From Clostridiales bacterium (GTDB taxonomy: Bacteria; Bacillota; Clostridia; Christensenellales; Borkfalkiaceae), in contig SVIF01000011.1 in assembly GCA_015069615.1 (NCBI GenBank), positions 1 to 52,309 on the forward strand: a stretch of DNA of 52,309 nucleotides, written 5' to 3'. Shown in pieces: positions 9,944 through 17,295 of the stretch. Position 1 is the stretch's first letter. Every line of letters starts with the position of its first letter. Position numbers and translations under genes: made by a program. A model generated the notes under the pieces. The model made no database searches. It saw nothing but the letters and a program-made list of their open reading frames with translations, and was not told the DNA's origin.

Positions 9944-9964
9944 GCAGAAAATTTCTGCCCACCT
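9944..9964 (+). terminator. Hairpin between guaB and guaA
   Basis: Stem with arms TGGGCAGAAA and TTTCTGCCCA, followed by CCTTTACTTTT. The T-run is interrupted, so this is a partial terminator that may reduce guaA expression relative to guaB, or an RNA-processing hairpin. Confidence 0.45.
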
Positions 9965-10008
9965 TTACTTTTCGGATACATTGCTATTAGCAAAGGAGAA
10001 ATATTTTT

Positions 10009-10989
10009 ATGGCAAACAACGTTAGACCCGCATCCATGGCGCGCATCAACACGCCCGAACTTGCAAAAGCCTTTATTGACGAACAAATTGCGGAAATTCG
10101 CAAAGAAGTAGGGGATAAAAAAGTCCTTTTGGCGCTTTCGGGGGGGGTTGACTCCTCGGTAGTTGCCGCGCTTTTAATTCAAGCCATCGGCAAAAACTTA
10201 ATTTGCGTACACGTAAACCACGGCTTACTTAGAAAGGGCGAACCCGAACAAGTGGTGGAAGTATTCCAAAACCAAATGAACGCAAACCTCGTGTACGTGG
10301 ATGCGGTAGACCGTTTCCTTGATAAACTTGCAGGGGTTTCTGAACCCGAAAAGAAACGTAAAATTATCGGTGCGGAATTTATTCGCGTGTTTGAAGAAGA
10401 AGCAAGAAAATTAACGGACGTAGATTACTTGGCGCAAGGCACCATCTATCCCGATATTTTGGAAAGCGACGGCGTAAAGGCGCACCACAACGTGGGCGGT
10501 CTTCCCGAAGATTTGCAATTTAAACTGGTGGAACCCTTAAAGTTCTTGTATAAGGACGAAGTTCGCGTGGTAGGTACCGCGCTTGGTCTTCCTTACGGTA
10601 TGGTTTACCGCCAACCCTTCCCCGGCCCCGGCCTTGGGGTACGCGTTTTGGGCGCAATCACCCGTGAAAGATTAGAAATCGTTAGGGAAGCGGACGCAAT
10701 CCTCCGTGAAGAATTTGATAAAAACGGCCTTGCAGATAAAGTATGGCAATACTTTGCCGCGATTCCTGAATTCCGTTCGGTAGGCGTTAAGGACGGTAAA
10801 CGTACGTACGCGTATTCCATCATCCTTCGCGCGGTGAACACCGTGGATGCAATGACCGCTACGGTAGAAGACGTACCCTTCGCGTTATTGCAACACATCA
10901 CCAGCCGTATCACCAGCGAAGTGGAAGGGGTAAACCGTGTACTGTACGATTTAACCCCCAAGCCCGTTGCAACCATTGAGTGGGAATAA
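10009..10989 (+). CDS. guaA: GMP synthase ATP-pyrophosphatase subunit, no amidotransferase domain
   Basis: 326 residues against roughly 510 for the usual bacterial enzyme. The ATP-pyrophosphatase domain is complete, with PP-loop LSGGVDSSV at about residue 45, and so is the C-terminal dimerisation domain, ending in the conserved [10 protein letters not shown]. The N-terminal class I glutamine amidotransferase domain is absent. The upstream DNA back to guaB holds no remnant of one. It amidates XMP to GMP using ATP; the ammonia must come from free NH3 or from a separate GATase subunit, as in archaeal GuaAa/GuaAb. No candidate partner is in this window. The ribosome site AAAGGAG precedes the ATG. 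Confidence 0.95.
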   Translation: MANNVRPASMARINTPELAKAFIDEQIAEIRKEVGDKKVLLALSGGVDSSVVAALLIQAIGKNLICVHVNHGLLRKGEPEQVVEVFQNQMNANLVYVDAVDRFLDKLAGVSEPEKKRKIIGAEFIRVFEEEARKLTDVDYLAQGTIYPDILESDGVKAHHNVGGLPEDLQFKLVEPLKFLYKDEVRVVGTALGLPYGMVYRQPFPGPGLGVRVLGAITRERLEIVREADAILREEFDKNGLADKVWQYFAAIPEFRSVGVKDGKRTYAYSIILRAVNTVDAMTATVEDVPFALLQHITSRITSEVEGVNRVLYDLTPKPVATIEWE

Positions 10990-11031
10990 TTTTCGCTTGA
11001 CAAAAGCGATTCGGTAAATAAACTGATTACG

Positions 11032-11069
11032 AGACACCGTTCACGGACCACGCGCGCGGTGTCTTTTTT
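11032..11069 (+). terminator. Intrinsic terminator after guaA
   Basis: Arms AGACACCG and CGGTGTCT with an extended GC loop, then TTTTTT. A candidate promoter (TTGACA at 10998-11003, 16-bp spacer, TAAACT) sits just before it, so a very short RNA ending here, or attenuation of the next gene, is possible. Confidence 0.7.
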
Positions 11070-11084
11070 GCAAAGGGAGAAAGT

Positions 11085-11768
11085 ATGCGCGCACTACTGT
11101 TAGATTTAGACGATACGCTATTAGATTTTCACGCTGCCGAGCGCTACGCCCTTTCGGAAACGCTAAAAGAATTTGGAATTCCCCCCAAGGAAGAATATAT
11201 CACCGCTTATTCCAAGTTAAACCACGAAATGTGGCAAAAAATGGAAGCGGGCGGAATTACGAAGGATGAACTTCGCGCAACGCGTTTTCCCATTTTTTTG
11301 GAACGAACCGGGTTACGTGCGGACGGGCAAAGCATGGCAAAGGGATACGAATCCCGCCTAACGGACGCAGCGTTTACGGTGGAAGGGGCAATCCCCACTT
11401 TGGAAATTTTGAAAAAGGATTACGCGCTATACGCCCTATCCAACGGCACGAGTGCGGTACAGAGAAACCGTATCAAAAAAAGCGGATTAGAGCCCTATTT
11501 TCAAGGGATTTTCCTATCCGAAGAACTGGGCTACGCCAAGCCCGCAAAACAGTTTTTCAGCGCGGTGTTTCGCGAAATCTCCTTTGCGCCTAACCAAACG
11601 GTGATGGTGGGGGATAGTTTAAGCGCGGATATTGCGGGCGCAAACAACTACGGCATCCGTTCGGTGTGGCTAAACCGCTTTGGTAGGGAAAATAACACGG
11701 GGGTACGGGTGGACGTGGAACTAAGAAGAATTTGCGACTTGCCCGTAGTATTGCCCTATTTGTTTTAG
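11085..11768 (+). CDS. HAD-family hydrolase, YjjG-type nucleotidase
   Basis: 227 residues. A haloacid-dehalogenase-fold phosphatase. Motif I DLDDTLLDF (nucleophile Asp at residue 7 and acid at 9), motif II LSNGT, motif III Lys in GYAKPAKQFF, motif IV MVGDSLSADI. The helical cap and overall length match YjjG-type pyrimidine or non-canonical nucleotide 5'-nucleotidases, which clear damaged nucleotides. Placement after guaBA fits nucleotide metabolism but the substrate is inferred. The ribosome site AAAGGGAG precedes the ATG. Confidence 0.85.
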   Translation: MRALLLDLDDTLLDFHAAERYALSETLKEFGIPPKEEYITAYSKLNHEMWQKMEAGGITKDELRATRFPIFLERTGLRADGQSMAKGYESRLTDAAFTVEGAIPTLEILKKDYALYALSNGTSAVQRNRIKKSGLEPYFQGIFLSEELGYAKPAKQFFSAVFREISFAPNQTVMVGDSLSADIAGANNYGIRSVWLNRFGRENNTGVRVDVELRRICDLPVVLPYLF

Positions 11769-11843
11769 CAGGGGTTTTTTTATAATCTTTTTTCGCGAAA
11801 AAACAACACCATAGCCTACGGGCGAAGGAGAAATATAAAATAT

Positions 11844-13400
11844 ATGAAACTGAACTATAAAAAGACGATTTTAGTTGGGTTTGCCTTCTTTTTAATCAGC
11901 CTTTTTTGGCAAGCATACGATACGCTAGTTCCCAAAATTTTGATTAATAAGTTTGGTATGAACCAAACGTGGTCGGGGCTTATCATGGCGGCGGATAACG
12001 TGTTAGCGCTGTTTTTATTGCCCTTATTCGGCACCATTTCGGATAAAACCAAAACCCGTATGGGCAAGCGTACGCCCTTTATTTTAATCGGAACGCTTTG
12101 CGCGTGCTTCTTGTTCGTTGGGCTTTCGGTGGTGGATAACGTGCGTTTAAGCGAAGTATCTACCCTTTCGCCAAAAACCGAAACTTCGGCTTCGGCTATG
12201 CAAGAAATGTGGGATAGCGCCAAGGACGAAAAAGTGATTTCGGTAAACGGCAAAAAGGTTACCCTTTCTTCGGTGCTTTCCGAAGAAGAATTTATGCAAA
12301 TTCACACCTTTACGGATGAAACGCAAAAGGAATTCACGGATGAGTACACCAAATACGTAGTACCCGCCCGCCAGCATCTAGCTTGGCAAAAAACTTGCCA
12401 AAGCCCCATGACGTTGATTTTCTTCGTGGCGGTACTTTTGATGCTGCTCATTTCCATGGCAACCTTCCGTTCGCCTGCCGTTGCGTTGATGCCAGACGTA
12501 ACCTTGCCCCCCTTACGCAGTAAGGGTAACGCGGTAATCAATCTGATGGGTACCGCAGGGGGCGCGCTTGTACTACTCCTTGGCATTTTGATGGGTACGG
12601 GTAAGGCAAGCAATTCCATGATGAGTTATTTGCCCTTCATTTGTGTGTGCGCGGGGCTTATGCTAATCGCCCTTTGCGTGTTTATGCTTACCGTAAAAGA
12701 ACCCAAATGGACCAAAGAAAGGGAAGAAGGGGAGGAAACCTACGGCTTAACCAAGCACCAAACGGAAGAAGAAAAGGCAGAAGGAAAGCGCGCGCTTACC
12801 AAGGGCGAAAAGATTTCCCTTCTTCTTATTTTGGCCTCGGTGGTATGCTGGTTCGCGGGGTACAACGCGGTTATTAGTAAATATTCGGTTTACGCCGAAC
12901 AAGTGCTTTCGGTAGACTACAACACCACCCTGATGGTGGCAACGGTGGCGGCGATTATCGCGTATTTGCCCATCGGATTCGTGGCTTCCCGCTTTGGTAG
13001 AAAAAAGACCATTTTGGCAGGGGTAATTATGCTGTTTACCGCCTTCCTTTTGGCGAACTTTGTTAAAAAAGGAATGTCCGTAATGGCAATGAACGGCGTG
13101 TTCGCTTTGGCGGGCGTTGCTTGGGCAACCATCAACGTAAACTCCTATCCTATGGTGGTAGAACTTGCCCGCGGTAGTACGGTGGGTAAGTTTACGGGTT
13201 ACTACTACACCGCAAGTATGGCGGCGCAAGCGGCAACCCCCTTGCTTTCGGGTTTACTGATGGACGTAACCGGTACCATGCGCGTGCTGTTCCCCTACGC
13301 GTGCTTCTTCGTTGCGCTTGCCTTCGTAACCATGCTGTTCGTAAAACACGGGGATAGCAGACCCGAACGGAAGTCCGGAATTGAATTGTTTGACGAATAA
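11844..13400 (+). CDS. MFS transporter, SLC45/GPH-like
   Basis: 518 residues with about 12 membrane helices. The opening (FWQAYDTLVPKILINKFGMNQTWSGLIMAADN) and the loop motif SDKTKTRMGKRTPFI match the glycoside-pentoside-hexuronide/SLC45-like branch of the major facilitator superfamily, typically sugar-cation symporters. An insert of about 85 mostly polar residues (about 95-180) sits between helices 3 and 4 (VDN...SPMTLIFF), which is longer than usual for an MFS. A charged cytoplasmic loop follows helix 6. AAGGAG lies about 13 bases before the ATG, slightly far. A TATAAT at 11781 with a perfect TTTTTTCGCGAAAAAA palindrome just after it (11788-11803) may be promoter and operator. Substrate unknown. 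Confidence 0.8.
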   Translation: MKLNYKKTILVGFAFFLISLFWQAYDTLVPKILINKFGMNQTWSGLIMAADNVLALFLLPLFGTISDKTKTRMGKRTPFILIGTLCACFLFVGLSVVDNVRLSEVSTLSPKTETSASAMQEMWDSAKDEKVISVNGKKVTLSSVLSEEEFMQIHTFTDETQKEFTDEYTKYVVPARQHLAWQKTCQSPMTLIFFVAVLLMLLISMATFRSPAVALMPDVTLPPLRSKGNAVINLMGTAGGALVLLLGILMGTGKASNSMMSYLPFICVCAGLMLIALCVFMLTVKEPKWTKEREEGEETYGLTKHQTEEEKAEGKRALTKGEKISLLLILASVVCWFAGYNAVISKYSVYAEQVLSVDYNTTLMVATVAAIIAYLPIGFVASRFGRKKTILAGVIMLFTAFLLANFVKKGMSVMAMNGVFALAGVAWATINVNSYPMVVELARGSTVGKFTGYYYTASMAAQAATPLLSGLLMDVTGTMRVLFPYACFFVALAFVTMLFVKHGDSRPERKSGIELFDE

Positions 13401-13415
13401 GAAAGACTAAAACCC

Positions 13416-13451
13416 CGCCCCGAAGGATAGTTCCTTCGGGGCTATTTTTTT
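13416..13451 (+). terminator. Intrinsic terminator after MFS gene
   Basis: Arms CCCCGAAGGA and TCCTTCGGGG around a short loop, followed by a T7 run. Confidence 0.9.
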
Positions 13452-13513
13452 ATCAAAACACTGTTACTTTTGTGGCGTGCAAAAAAAACCGAAAAAACAC
13501 GAATTTTTTTATT

Positions 13514-13592
13514 GTAAACAGTTGACATATGCATATAGATTTCTTATAATAAAATCCTATTAAAGTTTAGTTTTAGTAAACAAAAGGTTTAC
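13514..13592. promoter_or_regulatory. Candidate operator, GTAAAC repeats
   Basis: GTAAAC at 13514-13519 abuts the -35 box. In the 5' leader, GTAAAC (13576-13581) and GTTTAC (13587-13592) form a perfect inverted repeat with a 5-base gap. The spacing suits an XRE dimer; autoregulation by the gene just downstream is inferred. Confidence 0.4.
13522..13550 (+). promoter_or_regulatory. Promoter of the polyamine operon regulator
   Basis: Consensus TTGACA (13522-13527), 17-bp spacer, TATAAT (13545-13550). It is flanked by GTAAAC words; see the operator entry. Confidence 0.85.
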
Positions 13593-13651
13593 AATCTTTA
13601 ACTTTCGCGCCAAGCGAAAACTTTGGGGCGTAGCCCCGTGGGAGAACGCAA

Positions 13652-14113
13652 ATGAAAATCGGCAGAAAAATTAAAGACCGAAGGCACCAGTTAGGCTTAA
13701 CCCAAAAGGAGCTTGCGGATCGGTGCGAACTAACCAAAGGGTACATTTCGCAACTGGAAAACGACTTAACCAGCCCTTCTATTGCCACTTTAAACGATAT
13801 TGTTTCGGCATTAGGCATCACCTTGCAGGAATTTTTCCAAACCGAAAGCCCCGAAAAAATAGTGTATAAAAAGGGCGATTACATTTTAAAGGAGCAAGAA
13901 GGGATGCGCTTTACCTGGCTGATTCCTTCCGCACAAAAAAACGAAATGGAGCCCGCCTGCGTAGAACTTGCCCCCGGCGCCACCACCGAAGTGGATATTC
14001 CGCACGAAGGGGAGGAGTTTGGCTTTGTGCTGGAAGGGAAAATCCTTCTTACCCACGGTAGCCGAAAGGTAACCGCAAATAAGGGCGAAAGTTTTTTACT
14101 TTGTTTCGGATAA
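13652..14113 (+). CDS. XRE-cupin transcriptional regulator (frameshifted)
   Basis: Open frame of 153 residues. Residues 1-65 are a helix-turn-helix of the XRE type (IGRKIKDRRHQLGLTQKELADRCELTKGYISQLEND). Residues 80-150 are a cupin fold with HEGEEFGFVLEGKILLTHG. Such HTH-cupin proteins (PuuR-like) commonly control polyamine genes, and potABCD follow directly. The frame stops inside the last cupin strand after GESF. Removing one T from the T6 run at 14092-14097 restores the family ending to 14189, giving about 179 residues. Either the gene is broken, the assembly has an extra T, or slippage is used. The ribosome site GGGAG precedes the ATG. Confidence 0.85.
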   Translation: MKIGRKIKDRRHQLGLTQKELADRCELTKGYISQLENDLTSPSIATLNDIVSALGITLQEFFQTESPEKIVYKKGDYILKEQEGMRFTWLIPSAQKNEMEPACVELAPGATTEVDIPHEGEEFGFVLEGKILLTHGSRKVTANKGESFLLCFG

Positions 14114-14189
14114 AACGCATCACATCACAAACCCATCCAAAGATAAAACGGCGAAAGTCCTTTGGATTTCTTCCCCCCCCAACTTTTAA
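14109..14189 (+). pseudogene. Out-of-frame C-terminus of the XRE-cupin regulator
   Basis: Read in the +1-shifted frame this encodes DKTHHITNPSKDKTAKVLWI and then SSPPNF before a TAA at 14187-14189. It matches the usual end of HTH-cupin regulators, including the cupin His and the terminal TPP(S/N)F. It shows that the T6 run just upstream is a frameshift and not a natural end. Confidence 0.8.
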
Positions 14190-14210
14190 GATAGAGCGAG
14201 GAGTACGATT

Positions 14211-15719
14211 ATGGCAGAAAAAATTATTGAACTGAAAAACGTAGTAAAAGCGTACGGCGGTGCGCCCGTTGTTAGCGACGTAAACTTATATATTAGAAAA
14301 GGGGAATTCGTAACCTTACTTGGCCCTTCGGGTTGCGGTAAAACCACCACCCTTCGTATGATTGCGGGCTTTGAACTGCCCGATAGCGGGGAAATTTTAT
14401 TCAACGGCAAAAGCATCGTGGATATCCCCCCCCACCTTCGCCCCGTAAATACGGTATTCCAACGCTACGCGTTGTTCCCCCACTTAAACGTGTTTGATAA
14501 CGTTGCGTTCGGGCTTAGATTAAAGCGCGTGGAAAAAACGGTTACGGATAAAAAGGGCAACACCAAAATTAAAAAGGTAAAACTAGGGGAGGACGTAATT
14601 GAAAAGAAGGTATTCAACGCCTTAAAAATGGTTGGGCTTACGGATTACGACTTCCGCGACGTAAACACTCTATCCGGCGGTCAACAGCAACGCGTAGCAA
14701 TTGCGCGCGCTATCGTAAACGAACCCGAAGTTTTATTGCTTGACGAACCTTTGGGCGCGTTAGACTTAAAAATGCGTAAGGAAATGCAACTGGAATTAAA
14801 GGAAATGCACAAAAAGTTGGGCATCACCTTTATTTACGTTACGCACGACCAAGAAGAAGCGCTTACCATGAGCGACACGGTAGTGGTTATGAAAAACGGG
14901 GTAATTCAACAAATCGGCACCCCCACGGATATTTATAACGAGCCCGAAAACGCCTTCGTTGCCAACTTTATTGGGGAAAGCAACATCTTTGACGGGGTAA
15001 TGGTAAAAGACAAGTTAGTAGCCTTTGACGGCGCCGAAGTACCTTGCGTGGACGAAGGCTTTGGGGAAAACGTGCCCGTAGACGTGGTAATTCGCCCCGA
15101 AGATATTTATCTACTTGAAGAAGATGCACCCAGTGCGTTTACCTCCGGCACCATAGTTAGTAAGGTGTTCAAGGGTATGCACTACGCCTTAGAAATCCGC
15201 GCGAAAAGCGGTTACGAATACACCGTACAAACCACGCAAGATTGGGATATTGGGGAAAAGGCAGGTTTATTCATTAAACCGCAAGATATCCACATTATGA
15301 AAAAGGCGCGCGTGTATAACGAATACGAAGGGGAAGTTGTGGAAGAAGGCGTAGTTTCCTTCGGCCCCTTTGGTAAGGTAGAAGTGAACACGGATTCCCT
15401 TCTTCCCGCAGGTTATACCGAGGAGGACGGCGTGAAATATACTGCCGAAGGGGAAGCGATTGATTTATCGGGTAAAAAGGTAAAAGTAATCGTGCCTTTG
15501 GACGCCATTGATATGCGCGACGACCTTGACGAAGGGGAAGGGCAAGCCGAAGTGGTTTCCCTTTTGTACCGTGGCAACCATTACGAAGTGGAACTAGTAA
15601 CGGAGGACGGATATCCCTTATACGCAAACTCCGTATATCCTTGGGACGACGGCGACCAAGTAGGTATCGCCTTCCATTCCGAACTCATCAAGCTTGTACC
15701 CGTGGAGGATGAAGAATGA
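14211..15719 (+). CDS. potA: Spermidine/putrescine ABC transporter ATPase, extended
   Basis: 502 residues; typical PotA is about 350-380. It powers polyamine uptake at the inner face of the membrane. Walker A GPSGCGKTT (about residue 38), signature LSGGQQQR, Walker B VLLLDEPLGALD and the H-loop (YVTHDQEEA) are all present. A Lys-rich insert (about 104-130) interrupts the helical domain. The normal C-terminal TOBE domain ends at about residue 365 (KPQDIHIMKK). About 135 further residues follow and end in what looks like a second TOBE-type half (GQAEVVSLLYRGNHYEVEL...VGIAFHSELIKLV). The ribosome site GCGAGGAG precedes the ATG; its stop overlaps potB as ATGA. Confidence 0.93.
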   Translation: MAEKIIELKNVVKAYGGAPVVSDVNLYIRKGEFVTLLGPSGCGKTTTLRMIAGFELPDSGEILFNGKSIVDIPPHLRPVNTVFQRYALFPHLNVFDNVAFGLRLKRVEKTVTDKKGNTKIKKVKLGEDVIEKKVFNALKMVGLTDYDFRDVNTLSGGQQQRVAIARAIVNEPEVLLLDEPLGALDLKMRKEMQLELKEMHKKLGITFIYVTHDQEEALTMSDTVVVMKNGVIQQIGTPTDIYNEPENAFVANFIGESNIFDGVMVKDKLVAFDGAEVPCVDEGFGENVPVDVVIRPEDIYLLEEDAPSAFTSGTIVSKVFKGMHYALEIRAKSGYEYTVQTTQDWDIGEKAGLFIKPQDIHIMKKARVYNEYEGEVVEEGVVSFGPFGKVEVNTDSLLPAGYTEEDGVKYTAEGEAIDLSGKKVKVIVPLDAIDMRDDLDEGEGQAEVVSLLYRGNHYEVELVTEDGYPLYANSVYPWDDGDQVGIAFHSELIKLVPVEDEE

Positions 15720-16501
15720 AAAAATTGCGCTTTCAAAGAAGATATATCGGGATTCCGTACTATCTGTTTTTGATTATGTTCGTGATTCTTCCCATTCTTA
15801 TCATCTGCGTGTACGCGTTTACGGATAAGGATTGGAATTTCACGTTAGAAAACTTCGGTATGATTTTCACCCGTGCAGAAGCCATGACCGCCGTGGTAAA
15901 ATCCTTGGGGGTAGGGCTGGTTGCAACGGCATTTTGCCTTCTTATCGGCTATCCCGTGGCGTATTTCCTTTCCAAACTGAAAGGCAAGCGCGGGCTTACC
16001 TTGATGACCTTGTTTATCCTTCCCATGTGGATGAACTTTTTGCTTCGTACTTTGGCTATGCGCGGTATTTTCGACTACTTGCGTTTAACCCCCGGTTATT
16101 TCACCACCATGTTCGGTATGATTTACAACTTCTTACCGTTTATGATTTTGCCCATCTACAATCAACTATGCAAAATTGATCCTTCGCTTTTAGAGGCATC
16201 CAAGGACCTTGGCGCAAACGATCGCCGCGTATTTTTCAAAACGGTAATTCCCCTTTCCATGCCCGGTGTCATGAGTGGGATTACCATGGTGTTCATGCCC
16301 TGCATTTCCACCTTCGTTATTTCGGATATGTTATCAAGAAACACTATCCAACTGTTCGGTAACTTAATCAACCAAGCGTACAAAATGGATCAATGGAACT
16401 ACGCTGCATCCCTTTCTACCTTAATGCTTGTGGTTATCTTTATTTCCACCGTGGTACAAGGGAAACTATCTAAAGGGGAGGAGCAAAACGCGTTATGGTA
16501 A
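15716..16501 (+). CDS. potB: Spermidine/putrescine ABC transporter permease
   Basis: 261 residues with about six membrane helices. The cytoplasmic EAA loop is visible (LLEASKDLGANDRRVFFKTVIPLSMPG), which docks on the ATPase. The N-terminus (RRYIGIPYYLFLIMFVILPILIICVYAFTD) is typical of PotB. It overlaps potA by four bases and potC by seven, so the operon is tightly coupled. Confidence 0.93.
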   Translation: MKKLRFQRRYIGIPYYLFLIMFVILPILIICVYAFTDKDWNFTLENFGMIFTRAEAMTAVVKSLGVGLVATAFCLLIGYPVAYFLSKLKGKRGLTLMTLFILPMWMNFLLRTLAMRGIFDYLRLTPGYFTTMFGMIYNFLPFMILPIYNQLCKIDPSLLEASKDLGANDRRVFFKTVIPLSMPGVMSGITMVFMPCISTFVISDMLSRNTIQLFGNLINQAYKMDQWNYAASLSTLMLVVIFISTVVQGKLSKGEEQNALW

Positions 16502-17295
16502 AAAGAATTTTATCCGCAAGCTATCTTGCCCTAATCTTACTCTTTATTTACACGCCCATTATGTTCGTAATGGTGTTCTCCTTTACCGAAAGCGGGGTGA
16601 TGGGGGATTGGCAAGGCTTTTCCCTTTCCCTTTATCAAAACCTGTTTGCGGGCCCCAAGGGGAAACAAATTTTAGAAGTATTTTTAAATACTTTGGAAGT
16701 GGGTTTAATTTCCGCGCTGTTCGCCACTTTACTCGGAACGGCGGGGGCAATCGGCATCTTCTTTTTTAAAAAGAAGATGAAACGCACCTTTTCCTTTATC
16801 AACCAAATTCCCGTGGTAAACGCGGAAATCGTAACGGGGATTTCCTTACTGCTTTTATTTTTGGTGTTCGCACTGCCCCGTGGGGAAGTAACCGTAATTT
16901 TAGCGCATATCACTTTCTCCGCGCCTTACGTGGTGCTTTCGGTGCTGCCCAAATTAAAGCAGATGAACAACAATATTTACGAAGCGTGTTTAGACCTTGG
17001 TGCAACCCCTTGGCGCGCGCTTAGAACGGTGGTTTTGCCCGAAATTTTGCCCGGGATGGTAAGCGGTTTTATTATGGCGTTTACCCTTTCTATTGACGAT
17101 TTCGTGGTAACGAACTACACCACCAGCACTTCTTTTGACACCCTTTCCACCTTTATTTATAAGGATGCGGTAAAGGGTGGGTTAACCCCTTCGCTCCGCG
17201 CACTTTCCACCTTGATTTTTATCGTGGTATTAACGCTGTTATTCGTTATGAACCTTCGCACGGGCAAACAAAAGCAAAAGGAGAATAAACGATGA
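16495..17295 (+). CDS. potC: Spermidine/putrescine ABC transporter permease
   Basis: 266 residues with six predicted membrane helices. The second permease of the importer. The EAA loop is EACLDLGATPWRALRTVVLPEILPGMVSG, and the following FTLSIDDFVVTNYTTS is characteristic of PotC. The C-terminus is short and basic. It overlaps the ends of potB (7 bases) and potD (ATGA, 4 bases). GGGGAGGAG lies about 12 bases before the ATG. Confidence 0.93.
   Translation: MVKRILSASYLALILLFIYTPIMFVMVFSFTESGVMGDWQGFSLSLYQNLFAGPKGKQILEVFLNTLEVGLISALFATLLGTAGAIGIFFFKKKMKRTFSFINQIPVVNAEIVTGISLLLLFLVFALPRGEVTVILAHITFSAPYVVLSVLPKLKQMNNNIYEACLDLGATPWRALRTVVLPEILPGMVSGFIMAFTLSIDDFVVTNYTTSTSFDTLSTFIYKDAVKGGLTPSLRALSTLIFIVVLTLLFVMNLRTGKQKQKENKR

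Noticed and set aside
12747-13229. 160-codon minus-strand frame in the MFS gene
   Set aside because: His/Cys-rich shadow without ribosome site or domain.
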